Source of the DNA: Roseiflexus sp034432635
GTDB lineage: Bacteria > Chloroflexota > Chloroflexia > Chloroflexales > Roseiflexaceae
Direction: 5' to 3'
NCBI GenBank assembly: GCA_034432635.1
Contig: DAOUBK010000083.1
Location: forward strand, 1 to 64,000
Length of the DNA stretch: 64,000 nt
A program made the translations under genes and the position numbers. The notes beneath the pieces were generated by a model. That model ran no database searches. It saw only the letters and a program-made list of their open reading frames with translations, and had not been told where the DNA came from. Shown here in pieces: positions 7,718 to 16,049 of the stretch (the stretch's first letter is position 1; the number at the start of each line of letters is the position of its first letter).

Positions 7718-9114
7718 TAGAATGAAGCCAGCCCTGTCAGGCGCGCCAGGCTGGCTGTGATGAAGGTAACCAGAAATGCCATCCCCAGCGTGATCACCAC
7801 ACTCATCGCTGCCCACTTATACGAACGGGTTTCTTTGTAGATCGTGATGATCGTCGTGCCGCACGGATTGTGAAGCAACGAAAAGAGCATCAGGTTCACC
7901 GCCGTCAGCAATGTCCATCCATGCTGTCCTACAAGCAATGCGCGTATCGCTTCGCTACTGCCTGGACCTTCGACCATCGTGCTGGCGCCGGTGTACATCA
8001 TCATCATGGTCGGCACGACGATTTCGTTGGCGGGAATGGCAATAATGTATGCTAGCAGGATCACGCCGTCGAGACCGAAGATGCGCCCAAAATCGTCGAG
8101 CCACCTGGCAATCGCGACTGCTAGGCTGGTGTCGCCGAAAGGAATGTTCGCCAGCAACCAGATGACTGCACCGGCTGGCGCTGCCGTCAGCATTGCGCGC
8201 CAGAGCACGAAGATCGTCCGGTCGATCAACGATGTGTACAGAATGCGCAGGACGTTTGGACGGCGATAGGGCGGGAGTTCGAGGGTAAAGGCGGAGGCTT
8301 CCCCCTTGAGCACCGTGCGTGATAGCATCCACGACATGAAGAACGTGAACGCCACGCCGATCAATACCACCCCCACCACCGTGCCGGCAGCAATGAATGA
8401 GGCAGTTACACCGCCAAAACCGGCTGCCACGAACACAGTCGCTAGCATGATCAGTGTTGGGAAGCGCCCATTGCACGGAACGAAGTTATTCGTCAGAATG
8501 GCGATCAACCGCTCACGCGGCGAGTCGATCACCCGTGTCGCCACCACGCCGGCTGCGTTGCACCCGAATCCCATCATCATTGTGAGCGATTGCTTACCGT
8601 GGGCGCCCGCTTTCCTGAACAGCCAGTCGAGATTGAACGCCACGCGCGGCAGGTATCCCAGGTCTTCCAGCAGCGTGAACGCCGGAAAAAAGATCGCCAT
8701 GGGCGGGAACATCACCGATACAACCCATGCCAGACAGAGATAGACGCCATCCCAAATGAAGCCGGTGATCCACCACGGAACCCTCCAGCTGACGAACAGC
8801 GCACGTCCCCAATCGCCAAACCCGAACAGAACGGCGGCAAGCATCTCCGAAAGAACATTGGCGCCCGAAACGGTCATCCAGATAACGACGGTCAGCAATA
8901 ACAGCATGATCAGCAACCCGCTGACCGGCGCAGTCACCAGGCGATCGATGCGCTGATCGAGGTCGTACTTCCGATCGGCAGCAGTTCTGGTGGCGCGATG
9001 CGCAATGCGCTCCGCTTCTGCATAGAGCGATTGTACGATCTCGTCGCGGAATCCCGACGGCAGGCTGTTGCGCAGCGCCTCGGCTCTGGCAAGGACATCC
9101 TCTGGCGTCGTCAT
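7717..9114 (-). CDS. feoB: FeoB membrane permease part (split FeoB)
   Basis: 465 residues of FeoB without the GTPase domain. The N terminus is a soluble helical linker, followed by about 8-9 membrane helices with two Gate domains. Signatures are MMMGFGCNAAGVVATRVIDS, NNFVPCNGRFP with the pore Cys, and LLHNPCGTTIITIYKETRSY near the end. It moves Fe2+ across the inner membrane. The G domain is a separate gene just upstream; that gene's TAA and this ATG share one base (TAATG at 9114), implying coupled translation. Typical FeoB is one chain of about 750 residues. Confidence 0.92.
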   Translation of the reverse strand: MTTPEDVLARAEALRNSLPSGFRDEIVQSLYAEAERIAHRATRTAADRKYDLDQRIDRLVTAPVSGLLIMLLLLTVVIWMTVSGANVLSEMLAAVLFGFGDWGRALFVSWRVPWWITGFIWDGVYLCLAWVVSVMFPPMAIFFPAFTLLEDLGYLPRVAFNLDWLFRKAGAHGKQSLTMMMGFGCNAAGVVATRVIDSPRERLIAILTNNFVPCNGRFPTLIMLATVFVAAGFGGVTASFIAAGTVVGVVLIGVAFTFFMSWMLSRTVLKGEASAFTLELPPYRRPNVLRILYTSLIDRTIFVLWRAMLTAAPAGAVIWLLANIPFGDTSLAVAIARWLDDFGRIFGLDGVILLAYIIAIPANEIVVPTMMMMYTGASTMVEGPGSSEAIRALLVGQHGWTLLTAVNLMLFSLLHNPCGTTIITIYKETRSYKWAAMSVVITLGMAFLVTFITASLARLTGLASF

Positions 9115-9944
9115 TACTGCCTCCCGACAACCGTCATCGTGCTGCTCAATCGCTCTTCCGGCGCTCGCTGCCGCCTGACAATATCTGCCAGTTCGCCGCT
9201 GCGGATCGCCTGTTGCACACGCGCATCACCTTCGAGCAGGCGAATGGCAAGCCAGCGCGCATTTGGAATACCAGGCGCCAGTTGCTCTATCAGCGGTGTC
9301 AGTTCCCGGATCGCTCGCTGAAACGCCGGTGTTCCCTCAACCCGACGTGGACTGGTGGCGATGCATCCCTCGATAACATCCGCAACGGTCGAGAGCAGCG
9401 TCATAATACCCTCGCCGTTACGGGCGGAGATCGGCACAGCCGGTACACCCAGATCGCGACTGAGTGCTCGCGTATCCACTTCGATCCCCTTCCGGCGCGC
9501 CTCGTCCATCAGGTTCACCGCCACGACCGCCTTGTCGGTGATTTCCATCACCTGTAGCACCAGATTCAGATTGCGTTCGAGCGCCGTTGCGTCTGTGACC
9601 ACAATCGTGCAATCTGGTTGGCCAAACAGCAGAAAGTCACGTGCCACCTCCTCATCCTGCGATGTGGAGAGGAGCGAGTAGGTTCCCGGCAGATCGACCA
9701 GTTTGTACCGGACGCCGTTGAATTGATACCCTCCCTCGGCGCGCTTGACGGTCTTGCCGGGCCAGTTGCCGGTATGCTGTTTCAACCCGGTCAGGGCATT
9801 GAAGAGCGTGGATTTGCCGGTGTTTGGGTTGCCAGCAAGCGCCACCACCCGGTCGAATGTATCCATCCTGATGCCCATCCGCTCCAGATGCGCATACGCT
9901 GGGCAGGTCGCGCATGGATCGGCGGGCGGTGTTCGTGTCGTCAT
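9114..9944 (-). CDS. FeoB GTPase domain as a stand-alone protein
   Basis: 276 residues. After a short Cys-containing N terminus (PCATCPAYAHLE) comes the G domain: G1 GNPNTGKST, the T of the G2 region after HTGNWPGKT, G3 DLPG, G4 NLMD, and the helical GDI-like extension. It ends before any membrane segment. It would bind GTP and control the permease encoded directly downstream. GGAGGTG precedes the start. It sits 33 bp after the DtxR/FeoA gene, forming an iron-uptake operon. Confidence 0.92.
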   Translation of the reverse strand: MTTRTPPADPCATCPAYAHLERMGIRMDTFDRVVALAGNPNTGKSTLFNALTGLKQHTGNWPGKTVKRAEGGYQFNGVRYKLVDLPGTYSLLSTSQDEEVARDFLLFGQPDCTIVVTDATALERNLNLVLQVMEITDKAVVAVNLMDEARRKGIEVDTRALSRDLGVPAVPISARNGEGIMTLLSTVADVIEGCIATSPRRVEGTPAFQRAIRELTPLIEQLAPGIPNARWLAIRLLEGDARVQQAIRSGELADIVRRQRAPEERLSSTMTVVGRQ

Positions 9945-9977
9945 GGAATGTTCACCTCCAGGTTCGTCGTTGATCGA

Positions 9978-10994
9978 TCAATTCGCGCGATGGGGCCTGA
10001 CCCAGATGCGATTGGCCTGATCCCGTCGGAGCGCGATCAACGTCCCGCGTACCCGATAGGCGCGTGGATCGGCGAATACATTCTGCAACTCAGGAAAGAC
10101 CACTGCGCCGGGCGTCAACCCCAGGTCGAGCAATCGACGCCGGGTAAACCCTTGCAGTGCGTCATCCAGTGCGACAATCTCAGCCGGTTGTTGCAGGGGC
10201 ACATCGCTCAGCGGAATTGCGTGGTTGCGGGCTGCTTCATCCTCCGTTAGCGGCGCCAGCGTGACATTCGCGGCAACCGCCGGCGCCAGGCGGTACTCAT
10301 GCTCACCGTCGCTCAACACCAGGTGCTCCGGCGTCCGTTCCAGCACCCGCACAACCTGTCCCAGACGCAGACCGACCGCCAGAATCTGCGCATATGCAAT
10401 CGCCGGTTCGTCCTCCAGATGCACAATGCGCCCCGGTGTGTCGAGCGGCCATGCCGTAAGCGGGGTTTCTACAACATCGGGTAACCCTCCCTCACGGTTC
10501 GGGATCGGGTCGCCGTGCGGATCGCGCCGGGGGTAGCCCATCGCTGCTTCCAGTTCGTCGAGTTGTGCTGCGGTCAACGTATGTTCGCGTCGCTGCGCCT
10601 CATCGTGCACCCGCGCCAGCGGCATACGCGCCTCGTCCGCCAGATAGCGTTCCCAGAGACGATGCGCGCGCACCACGTGCAGCGCCCAGCGCTCACCTTC
10701 TGGCATCAGGTGCAGTTCTGCGCCGCGCGTTTCGAGCAAACCCTGCGCTTCCATCTTCTCGATCAGGCGCATACTCCTCGCGCGCGGCAGTGCCAGCGCC
10801 CCGCCAAGCGACTCCGGCGTCGCATGACGCCCCTGGCGCTTGCGGTTGAGCAGATGCTTGAGTGCATCCTCGACCAGTTCCCGCTCACGCGTCGCCCGCC
10901 AGGCGCGGTAGAGTGCAAGCAGACCGATGTTGGGAAGCGCTATCCATACAATGCAGCACAGGAGGATCAATAATACAACCCATCCATTCATCAT
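9978..10994 (-). CDS. Membrane-anchored DtxR-type regulator fused to FeoA domains
   Basis: About 338 residues. GAGGA precedes two adjacent ATGs (10994, 10991), so the start is uncertain by one codon. An N-terminal membrane helix (WVVLLILLCCIVWIALPNIG) is followed by a basic segment, a winged helix (SLGGALALPRARSMRLIEKM, then EAQGLLETRG), and a dimerisation/metal region rich in His and Glu (HVVRAHRLWERYLADEA, HDEAQRREH). Two SH3-like segments follow; the second has the FeoA hallmark RRRLLDLGLTPG. No separate feoA exists in the operon, so this protein may be both iron sensor and FeoA partner of the split FeoB. That double role is inference. Confidence 0.75.
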   Translation of the reverse strand: MMNGWVVLLILLCCIVWIALPNIGLLALYRAWRATRERELVEDALKHLLNRKRQGRHATPESLGGALALPRARSMRLIEKMEAQGLLETRGAELHLMPEGERWALHVVRAHRLWERYLADEARMPLARVHDEAQRREHTLTAAQLDELEAAMGYPRRDPHGDPIPNREGGLPDVVETPLTAWPLDTPGRIVHLEDEPAIAYAQILAVGLRLGQVVRVLERTPEHLVLSDGEHEYRLAPAVAANVTLAPLTEDEAARNHAIPLSDVPLQQPAEIVALDDALQGFTRRRLLDLGLTPGAVVFPELQNVFADPRAYRVRGTLIALRRDQANRIWVRPHRAN

Positions 10995-11015
10995 GTTCCT
11001 CGACTGGTCTAGCAT

Positions 11016-11277
11016 GACACTGCGTCGCTGGCAACGCAGTACATTCGTGAAAAAATGTATGATTTAGGTAATCCTAAAATAAATATACTACTGGCAGAAA
11101 CTTTTGTCAAGCAATGCGAAGCCAGGACACCTGCGCCGGATAATGCACGTCGTGGTATGATGATAAGCAAAGAAGCGTTGCACTGGTTGAAACACCATGT
11201 TCTTCCCTGATTTCGGGTAAGCGGTATACTAAACCCGGCAACGCAGTACCTGTGGATTGCTCCGTGGAGCGACAGAT
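11016..11277. promoter_or_regulatory. Regulatory gap between the iron operon and the restriction-modification remnant
   Basis: This 260-bp divergent gap is AT-rich between 11040 and 11100, where the iron box lies. A TGGTATGAT extended -10 candidate on the plus strand is at 11153-11161, and a TATACT at 11225-11230 lies upstream of the methyltransferase remnant. Confidence 0.4.
11063..11078. promoter_or_regulatory. DtxR/IdeR-type iron box
   Basis: The palindrome TTTAGG TAAT CCTAAA lies in an AT-rich patch about 70 bp upstream of the DtxR/FeoA gene start. It matches the core of the classical iron-dependent repressor site (TTAGG...CCTAA). Repression of the feo operon when iron is plentiful, possibly by its own first gene product, is the natural reading. 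Confidence 0.65.
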
Positions 11278-12007
11278 ATGACCGACAACCCGGCGCTTAC
11301 GCGATTGAACCGGATCATCCAGCGCGATTGTATGGAGGAACTTGCCGCACTTGCCGACGAGTCGATCGATCTCACCCTGTTTTCGCCGCCGTATGATGGT
11401 ATTCGAGACTACAATATGATGGTGTTCGAGACTACGAAAAGAACTGGTCGTTCGACATTATCGAACTTGGCGCCTGCTTGTACCGCGTAACGAAAGACGG
11501 CGGCGTGGCTGTGGTCGTAATCGGCAACGGAACCAGGCAGTTCGCCAAATCGCTGACATCGTTCCGTCTGGCAGTCTCCTGGGTTGATGCGATCGGCAGG
11601 AAACTCTTTGAGTGCGTGATCTATCAGCGCGATGGCAACCCCGGCGCCTGGTGGAATCAGCGGTTCCGTGTCGATCACGAGTATGTGTTGGTCTTTTTCA
11701 AATGAAATGCATGAAATGCAGAGGTGCGGTCTGGCGATACGCAACCAGCAATACAGAGGGTAATCGTCTGAAATTACAACATCCGGCGACTTTTCCCGAT
11801 AAACTCGCAGAAGACATTATTCTCTGCTTTTCCCAACCGGGGGACATCGTGCTTGATCCAATGTGCGGAAGTGGAACGACATGCGTGATGGCGCGGAACC
11901 AGCAGCGCCACTACATCGGAATTGAGATAAGTCCAGAGTACTGCGAGATCGCCAGAAAGCGTCTGGCGATAGAGCTTCAACCTGCTGAGCAACAGGCCTT
12001 GTTCTAG
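11278..12007 (+). pseudogene. DNA methyltransferase (N4/N6, beta-type order), decayed
   Basis: The N terminus (MTDNPALTRLNRIIQRDCME) leads to catalytic motif IV, TLFSPPYDGIRDY. A 23-bp tandem duplication at 11392-11437 then throws the frame. The true frame resumes as YEKNWSFDIIELGACLYRVT and stops after YVLVFFK. A 9-bp duplication (atgaaatgc twice, 11703-11720) follows and the target-recognition part is missing. The SAM-binding motif I, VLDPMCGSGTTCVMA, survives in the last frame, ending at 12007. Motif IV before motif I fits beta-class methyltransferases. It sits directly before a broken restriction enzyme gene. Confidence 0.8.
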
Positions 12008-12030
12008 TGGCTTTGCCCTTCCCAAGTCAT

Positions 12031-12519
12031 ATGATGTCATATCTGCGAGACATAAGCATCGCCAGACATTTGCTCGCCGATCTTCCGACATAGTGGGATG
12101 GTAAGCAGAGCATTCTTGAGCTGAAGGAGGCAAACTTTAACTGGCGCCAGATGGAGTGGTAGGGATTTTACTTCGAATACCTGTGTTATCAAAGACTGTC
12201 TCGATGTTTTTGCTTTCCCGGAGTTCAATATGGAAGATCGAAAACTGCTTGTTTCGATATGAAGAGGGTCATTAACTGGGATCTAAAAGTGAAAGCGATC
12301 AAGTCGGACGATCATAGATCTATACTAAATGATACCTCTGGGATCGATGGAAGTATTCAGAAATATAGATCCCACGGATTAATTATCGCACTTTGTGACG
12401 TTGAGTATAATGACGAAAATCGCGGCTTTCAGCGCCGGCATGAGCAACTGAAAGGCGGGAAGTCAAAATATGAAAAAGAAAGAGAACAACGCATAAACGT
12501 TTCTCGTTTCAGAAAGTAA
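12031..12519 (+). pseudogene. Type II restriction endonuclease remnant with two in-frame amber codons
   Basis: One frame from ATG 12031 to TAA 12517-12519 holds 160 coherent codons broken only by TAG at 12091-12093 and 12160-12162. It reads SYLRDISIARHLLADLPT, stop, WDGKQSILELKEANFNWRQM EW, stop, GFYFEYLC. It continues with FPGVQYG, FDMKRVINWDLKVKAI, YRSHGLIIALCDVEYNDENR and LKGGKSKYEKER. I recall a family of type II endonucleases with WRQMEWIGFYFEYLC, IPWDFKAHA and ELKGGKSKYE blocks, in which DxK is part of the catalytic core. The family usually continues further, so the 3' end is truncated before ligA. The position after the methyltransferase supports the call. Confidence 0.65.
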
Positions 12520-12550
12520 AAAAGGTTCTGGTTGACAGGATCGTTTACCC

Positions 12551-14731
12551 ATGACCAACAACGACCTTTCGCGCCGCGTTGCCGCGCTGCGTGAACAGAT
12601 CCGCTACCATAACTACCGCTACTACGTCCTCGACGAACCGGTCATCAGCGACGCCGAGTACGATGCGTTGATGCGTGAATTGCGCGCGCTCGAAGCGGCG
12701 CATCCCGAACTCATCACGCCCGACTCGCCGACGCAGCGCGTTGGCGCTCCGCCGTCTGAGCAGTTTGCCAGGGTGCAGCACGCCGTGCCGATGCTGTCGC
12801 TCGCCAATGCGTCCGATGAGGCTGATGTGCGTGCCTGGTACGACCGAGTGCTGCGTCTGCTCGGCAACGACGCGCAGGTTGCATTCGTCATCGAGCCGAA
12901 GATCGATGGGCTGGCGGTGACCCTGATTTATCGCGATGGCTTCCTGGTGCGCGGCGCAACCCGTGGCGATGGTGAGACCGGCGAGGATGTGACTGCCAAC
13001 CTGCGCACTATTCCCAGCATTCCTTTACGTCTGGGTGCATTTGCCGGTAACCTCGAAGAGCAGGCGAATAGCGCACCGGTTCAAACGGTTATTCCGCCGT
13101 TGATCGAAGTGCGCGGTGAGGTGTATATGCGCATTGCTGACTTCCTGCGCCTGAATGAACAACTGGCGGCTTCCGGCGAGAAGGTCGCCGCCAATCCACG
13201 CAATGCAGCTGCCGGTTCGTTGCGCCAGAAAGACCCGGCGATCACTGCGCGGCGTCCACTGCGCTTCTTTGCCTATGGCATCGGTCAGATCGAGGGGATG
13301 CCGTTGCAGACGCAGTGGGAAACGCTCAACTTCCTGCGTGCGCTTGGTTTTCCGGTCAACCGCGATGCGCGCCGTTTCGAGCGTCTCGATGATGCCCTAG
13401 CGTACTGCCGTGAGTGGATGACGCGCCGCGATGAACTGGAGTACGAGGTTGACGGCGTGGTGATCAAGATCGACAGTTTCGCGCAACAGGCGCAGCTGGG
13501 CGTCGTCGGGCGCGATCCGCGCTGGGCGATTGCGTTCAAGTTCCCGGCGCGCGAAGCAGTCTCACGCCTGATCGATATCGTGGTGAATGTTGGACGCACC
13601 GGCGTCATTACCCCCAATGCGGTGATCGAGCCGGTCAACATCGGCGGTGTGACGGTGCGGAATGCGAGTTTGCACAATGCCGATTACATTGCCGGGCGCG
13701 ACATTCGGATCGGGGATTATGTGATTGTCAAGCGCGCCGGTGATGTGATTCCGTATATCGTTGGACCAATCGTGGCGCGACGTGATGGCAGCGAACGTCA
13801 GTGGCAGATGCCGGCGACATGCCCGGCATGCGGTACGCCGCTCGAACGCGCCGAAGGCGAGGTGGCATATCGCTGCCCGAACTTCGGCATCTGCCCGGCG
13901 CAGATTACCCGCCGGATCGAACATTTCGTATCGCGCGGCGCGATGGATATTGCAGGCATCGGCGAGAAACAGGTGCAACTCTTCGTCGAACATGGCTGGG
14001 TGCAGGACGTGGCCGATCTGTACACGCTGACACCGGAGCATTTCGCAAACGTTGAAGGGTACGGTCCCAAACGAGTCGCCAATCTGCTCAACGCCATCGC
14101 CGACTCGAAGAGTCGCCCGCTCCACCGCCTGATTGTCGGGCTTGGTATTCGCTATGTCGGCGAAGTCGTCGCCCAAATCCTCGCCAACCATTTCGGTTCG
14201 CTCGATGCGCTGGCAGCTGCTTCTGCCGATGAGATCGATGCACTGGAGGGTATCGGACCGGCTATTGCCGCAAGTGTGGCGACATACTTTGCCCGACCCG
14301 AAAGCAAAGCGCTGATCGCAAAGTTGAAGCGGGTTGGTGTGTGTACCGAGGCGCAGGAACTGGCACGTGCGTCACGCGGGAATGCGCTGGCGGGCAAAAC
14401 GTTCGTGATCACCGGTACGTTGCCGTCGATGTCGCGCGAAGAAGCCAGTGCCCTGATTACTGCCCATGGCGGCAAGGTCAGCAGCAGCGTCTCGAAAAAA
14501 ACCGATTATCTGGTCGTCGGCGCAGAACCAGGTGGAACAAAGTTCACAAAAGCGCAGGAACTCGGCATTCCGATGATCGACGAAGCCGGACTGCTGGCAC
14601 TGATCGGTGCAGGCGCAACCGCAGACAACCACGCAATGCCTGCATCGGATGGTCGTGCTGCGACAGCCAGCGTTCCGCCATCAGACGATGTGCCGGGGTC
14701 GCCCCGGCAGTTAGGTTTCGATCTTACATAA
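12551..14731 (+). CDS. ligA: NAD-dependent DNA ligase LigA
   Basis: 726 residues, slightly longer than usual (about 670). Domain Ia contains the YxxYH-type NMN site (RYHNYRYYVLDEP). The adenylation motif KIDG (in IEPKIDGLAVTLIYRDG) carries the lysine that becomes AMP-linked. Next come the OB fold, a four-Cys zinc finger (CPACGTPLER...CPNFGICPAQ), helix-hairpin-helix repeats, and a C-terminal BRCT domain (LAGKTFVITGTLPSMSREEA). A Pro/Ser-rich tail of about 40 residues extends past BRCT. It seals nicks in replication and repair. It lies about 30 bp after the dead restriction locus. Confidence 0.96.
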   Translation: MTNNDLSRRVAALREQIRYHNYRYYVLDEPVISDAEYDALMRELRALEAAHPELITPDSPTQRVGAPPSEQFARVQHAVPMLSLANASDEADVRAWYDRVLRLLGNDAQVAFVIEPKIDGLAVTLIYRDGFLVRGATRGDGETGEDVTANLRTIPSIPLRLGAFAGNLEEQANSAPVQTVIPPLIEVRGEVYMRIADFLRLNEQLAASGEKVAANPRNAAAGSLRQKDPAITARRPLRFFAYGIGQIEGMPLQTQWETLNFLRALGFPVNRDARRFERLDDALAYCREWMTRRDELEYEVDGVVIKIDSFAQQAQLGVVGRDPRWAIAFKFPAREAVSRLIDIVVNVGRTGVITPNAVIEPVNIGGVTVRNASLHNADYIAGRDIRIGDYVIVKRAGDVIPYIVGPIVARRDGSERQWQMPATCPACGTPLERAEGEVAYRCPNFGICPAQITRRIEHFVSRGAMDIAGIGEKQVQLFVEHGWVQDVADLYTLTPEHFANVEGYGPKRVANLLNAIADSKSRPLHRLIVGLGIRYVGEVVAQILANHFGSLDALAAASADEIDALEGIGPAIAASVATYFARPESKALIAKLKRVGVCTEAQELARASRGNALAGKTFVITGTLPSMSREEASALITAHGGKVSSSVSKKTDYLVVGAEPGGTKFTKAQELGIPMIDEAGLLALIGAGATADNHAMPASDGRAATASVPPSDDVPGSPRQLGFDLT

Positions 14732-14743
14732 GTGGAGATGTCA

Positions 14744-15787
14744 ATGGCTGGCCATCTTCCTGATCCAGTTGAGCGGTTGTTCGATCCGCTGTCGTGTGTG
14801 ATGGTGCCGCTGGTTGACGGACTGGCGCGCCACGCACTGGAGCGCCTGGGCGCTTTCGAGCAGACGCGGCGCATCAACGGGGTTCCGATCCACTACTATC
14901 TGATACCCTGCCGTCGGATGGCGCCATTGCCGGTGCTCTTCATTCACGGTATGGGCGATAGCGCCGTCACCTGGAGTCTGGTTGCGCCGCTCGTCGCTCG
15001 CCGCCACGATGCATTCCTGATCGATCTGCCTGGCTACGGTCTCTCGGGCCTGCCGCCGGGAAAATCATTCGCCTCGATTGCCGATATGACTGACATCGTT
15101 GGTGCATTTGTGCGCGATGTCATCGCCCGACCGGCGCTGCTCGTCGGGAATTCGATGGGCGGGTGGATTGCGGTGCGGGTCGCGGAAACGTACCCCGATA
15201 TGGTGCGTGGCGTTGTGTTGATGAATGCCGGCGGGGCGCTGCTGAATGGTCATCGTTCGTGGGATCCGTTCATCGAACTGTTGTCGCCAGCCGATGCGCA
15301 TCAGGCGCGGCAGGTGGCGCGGATGGTCTTCGGCGCCATTCCGCCGCCGGTCAGGGAACTCAGCGCGCGTGGCATGATCAATCTCTTTGCGCGCCAGGTG
15401 GTACGCGACTTTATCAGTGCAACTGATGAGCCAGACTTCCTGAAAGCCGACGAACTGCGCCAGATGCCGACGCCAACTGCGTTATTGTGGGGAGAGCGCG
15501 ATCGCTTCCTGCCGCCTGGTTCCTTCGAGTTCTTCCGCAACCATCTGTCGCAGCCGTATACACGTGTGCTCAAACATTGCGGTCACCTTCCGCAACGCGA
15601 ACGTCCGCTAGCGACGGCGCGCTTCATCAAGGACTTCGCACAGCGCATCGCTCCCGTTAGCCAGGGAATCGAGCACCGCGAACCGGTAACCCCGAGCGTG
15701 ATCAGAAATCTGCACAGGTGGAGAGTGCCAGTGCCGCTTTCCCCGTTTCGCGGGAACCGCCTCACCAGGATCGATCTCAAAAGATAA
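14744..15787 (+). CDS. Alpha/beta-hydrolase
   Basis: About 347 residues. AGTGGAG lies 6 bp before ATG 14744; a GTG at 14732 and ATG at 14738 are alternatives. The fold is shown by LFIHGMGDSAVTWSLVAPLV with the oxyanion HG, the nucleophile elbow LLVGNSMGGWIAVRVAE (Ser), acid LLWGERDRFLPP (Asp) and LKHCGHLPQRERP (His). A short cap region follows strand 6. The substrate cannot be read from sequence; esterase, epoxide hydrolase-like or C-C hydrolase are all possible. It starts just after ligA and may be co-transcribed. Confidence 0.85.
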   Translation: MAGHLPDPVERLFDPLSCVMVPLVDGLARHALERLGAFEQTRRINGVPIHYYLIPCRRMAPLPVLFIHGMGDSAVTWSLVAPLVARRHDAFLIDLPGYGLSGLPPGKSFASIADMTDIVGAFVRDVIARPALLVGNSMGGWIAVRVAETYPDMVRGVVLMNAGGALLNGHRSWDPFIELLSPADAHQARQVARMVFGAIPPPVRELSARGMINLFARQVVRDFISATDEPDFLKADELRQMPTPTALLWGERDRFLPPGSFEFFRNHLSQPYTRVLKHCGHLPQRERPLATARFIKDFAQRIAPVSQGIEHREPVTPSVIRNLHRWRVPVPLSPFRGNRLTRIDLKR

Positions 15788-15978
15788 CGCTTCTGATGAA
15801 TAATGGAACAGGAACGTCTGTAATAGCAAATTTGGCGTCATAGACGTCGGGGCACGCTCGCTCATCATCACTCGGACGCCGCACTGCGGTACGCAGGAGC
15901 GGGTATGTTCGCGGGAACGTGCGCCTCCGGCTGCCATCCCACGCTGACCAGGCGACTCCTGCCCCCAGCGAGGGCGGG

Positions 15979-16026
15979 TTCAGGGGTGGACAGAACGTAT
16001 GAGCCAACGCATCTTTTGCCGAATCA
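15979..16026 (-). repeat. Dispersed intergenic repeat, family C, copy 1
   Basis: Read on the minus strand, this segment has a near gattcggcaaaagatgcg start, then ttggctcata and gttctgtcc, ending cccctgaa. The same order occurs at 34665-34713 and 34756-34806 on the plus strand. The rest of 15788-16050 contains no recognisable gene. Confidence 0.6.
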
Positions 16027-16049
16027 GGACGACCAGGCGCAGGTCTCTG

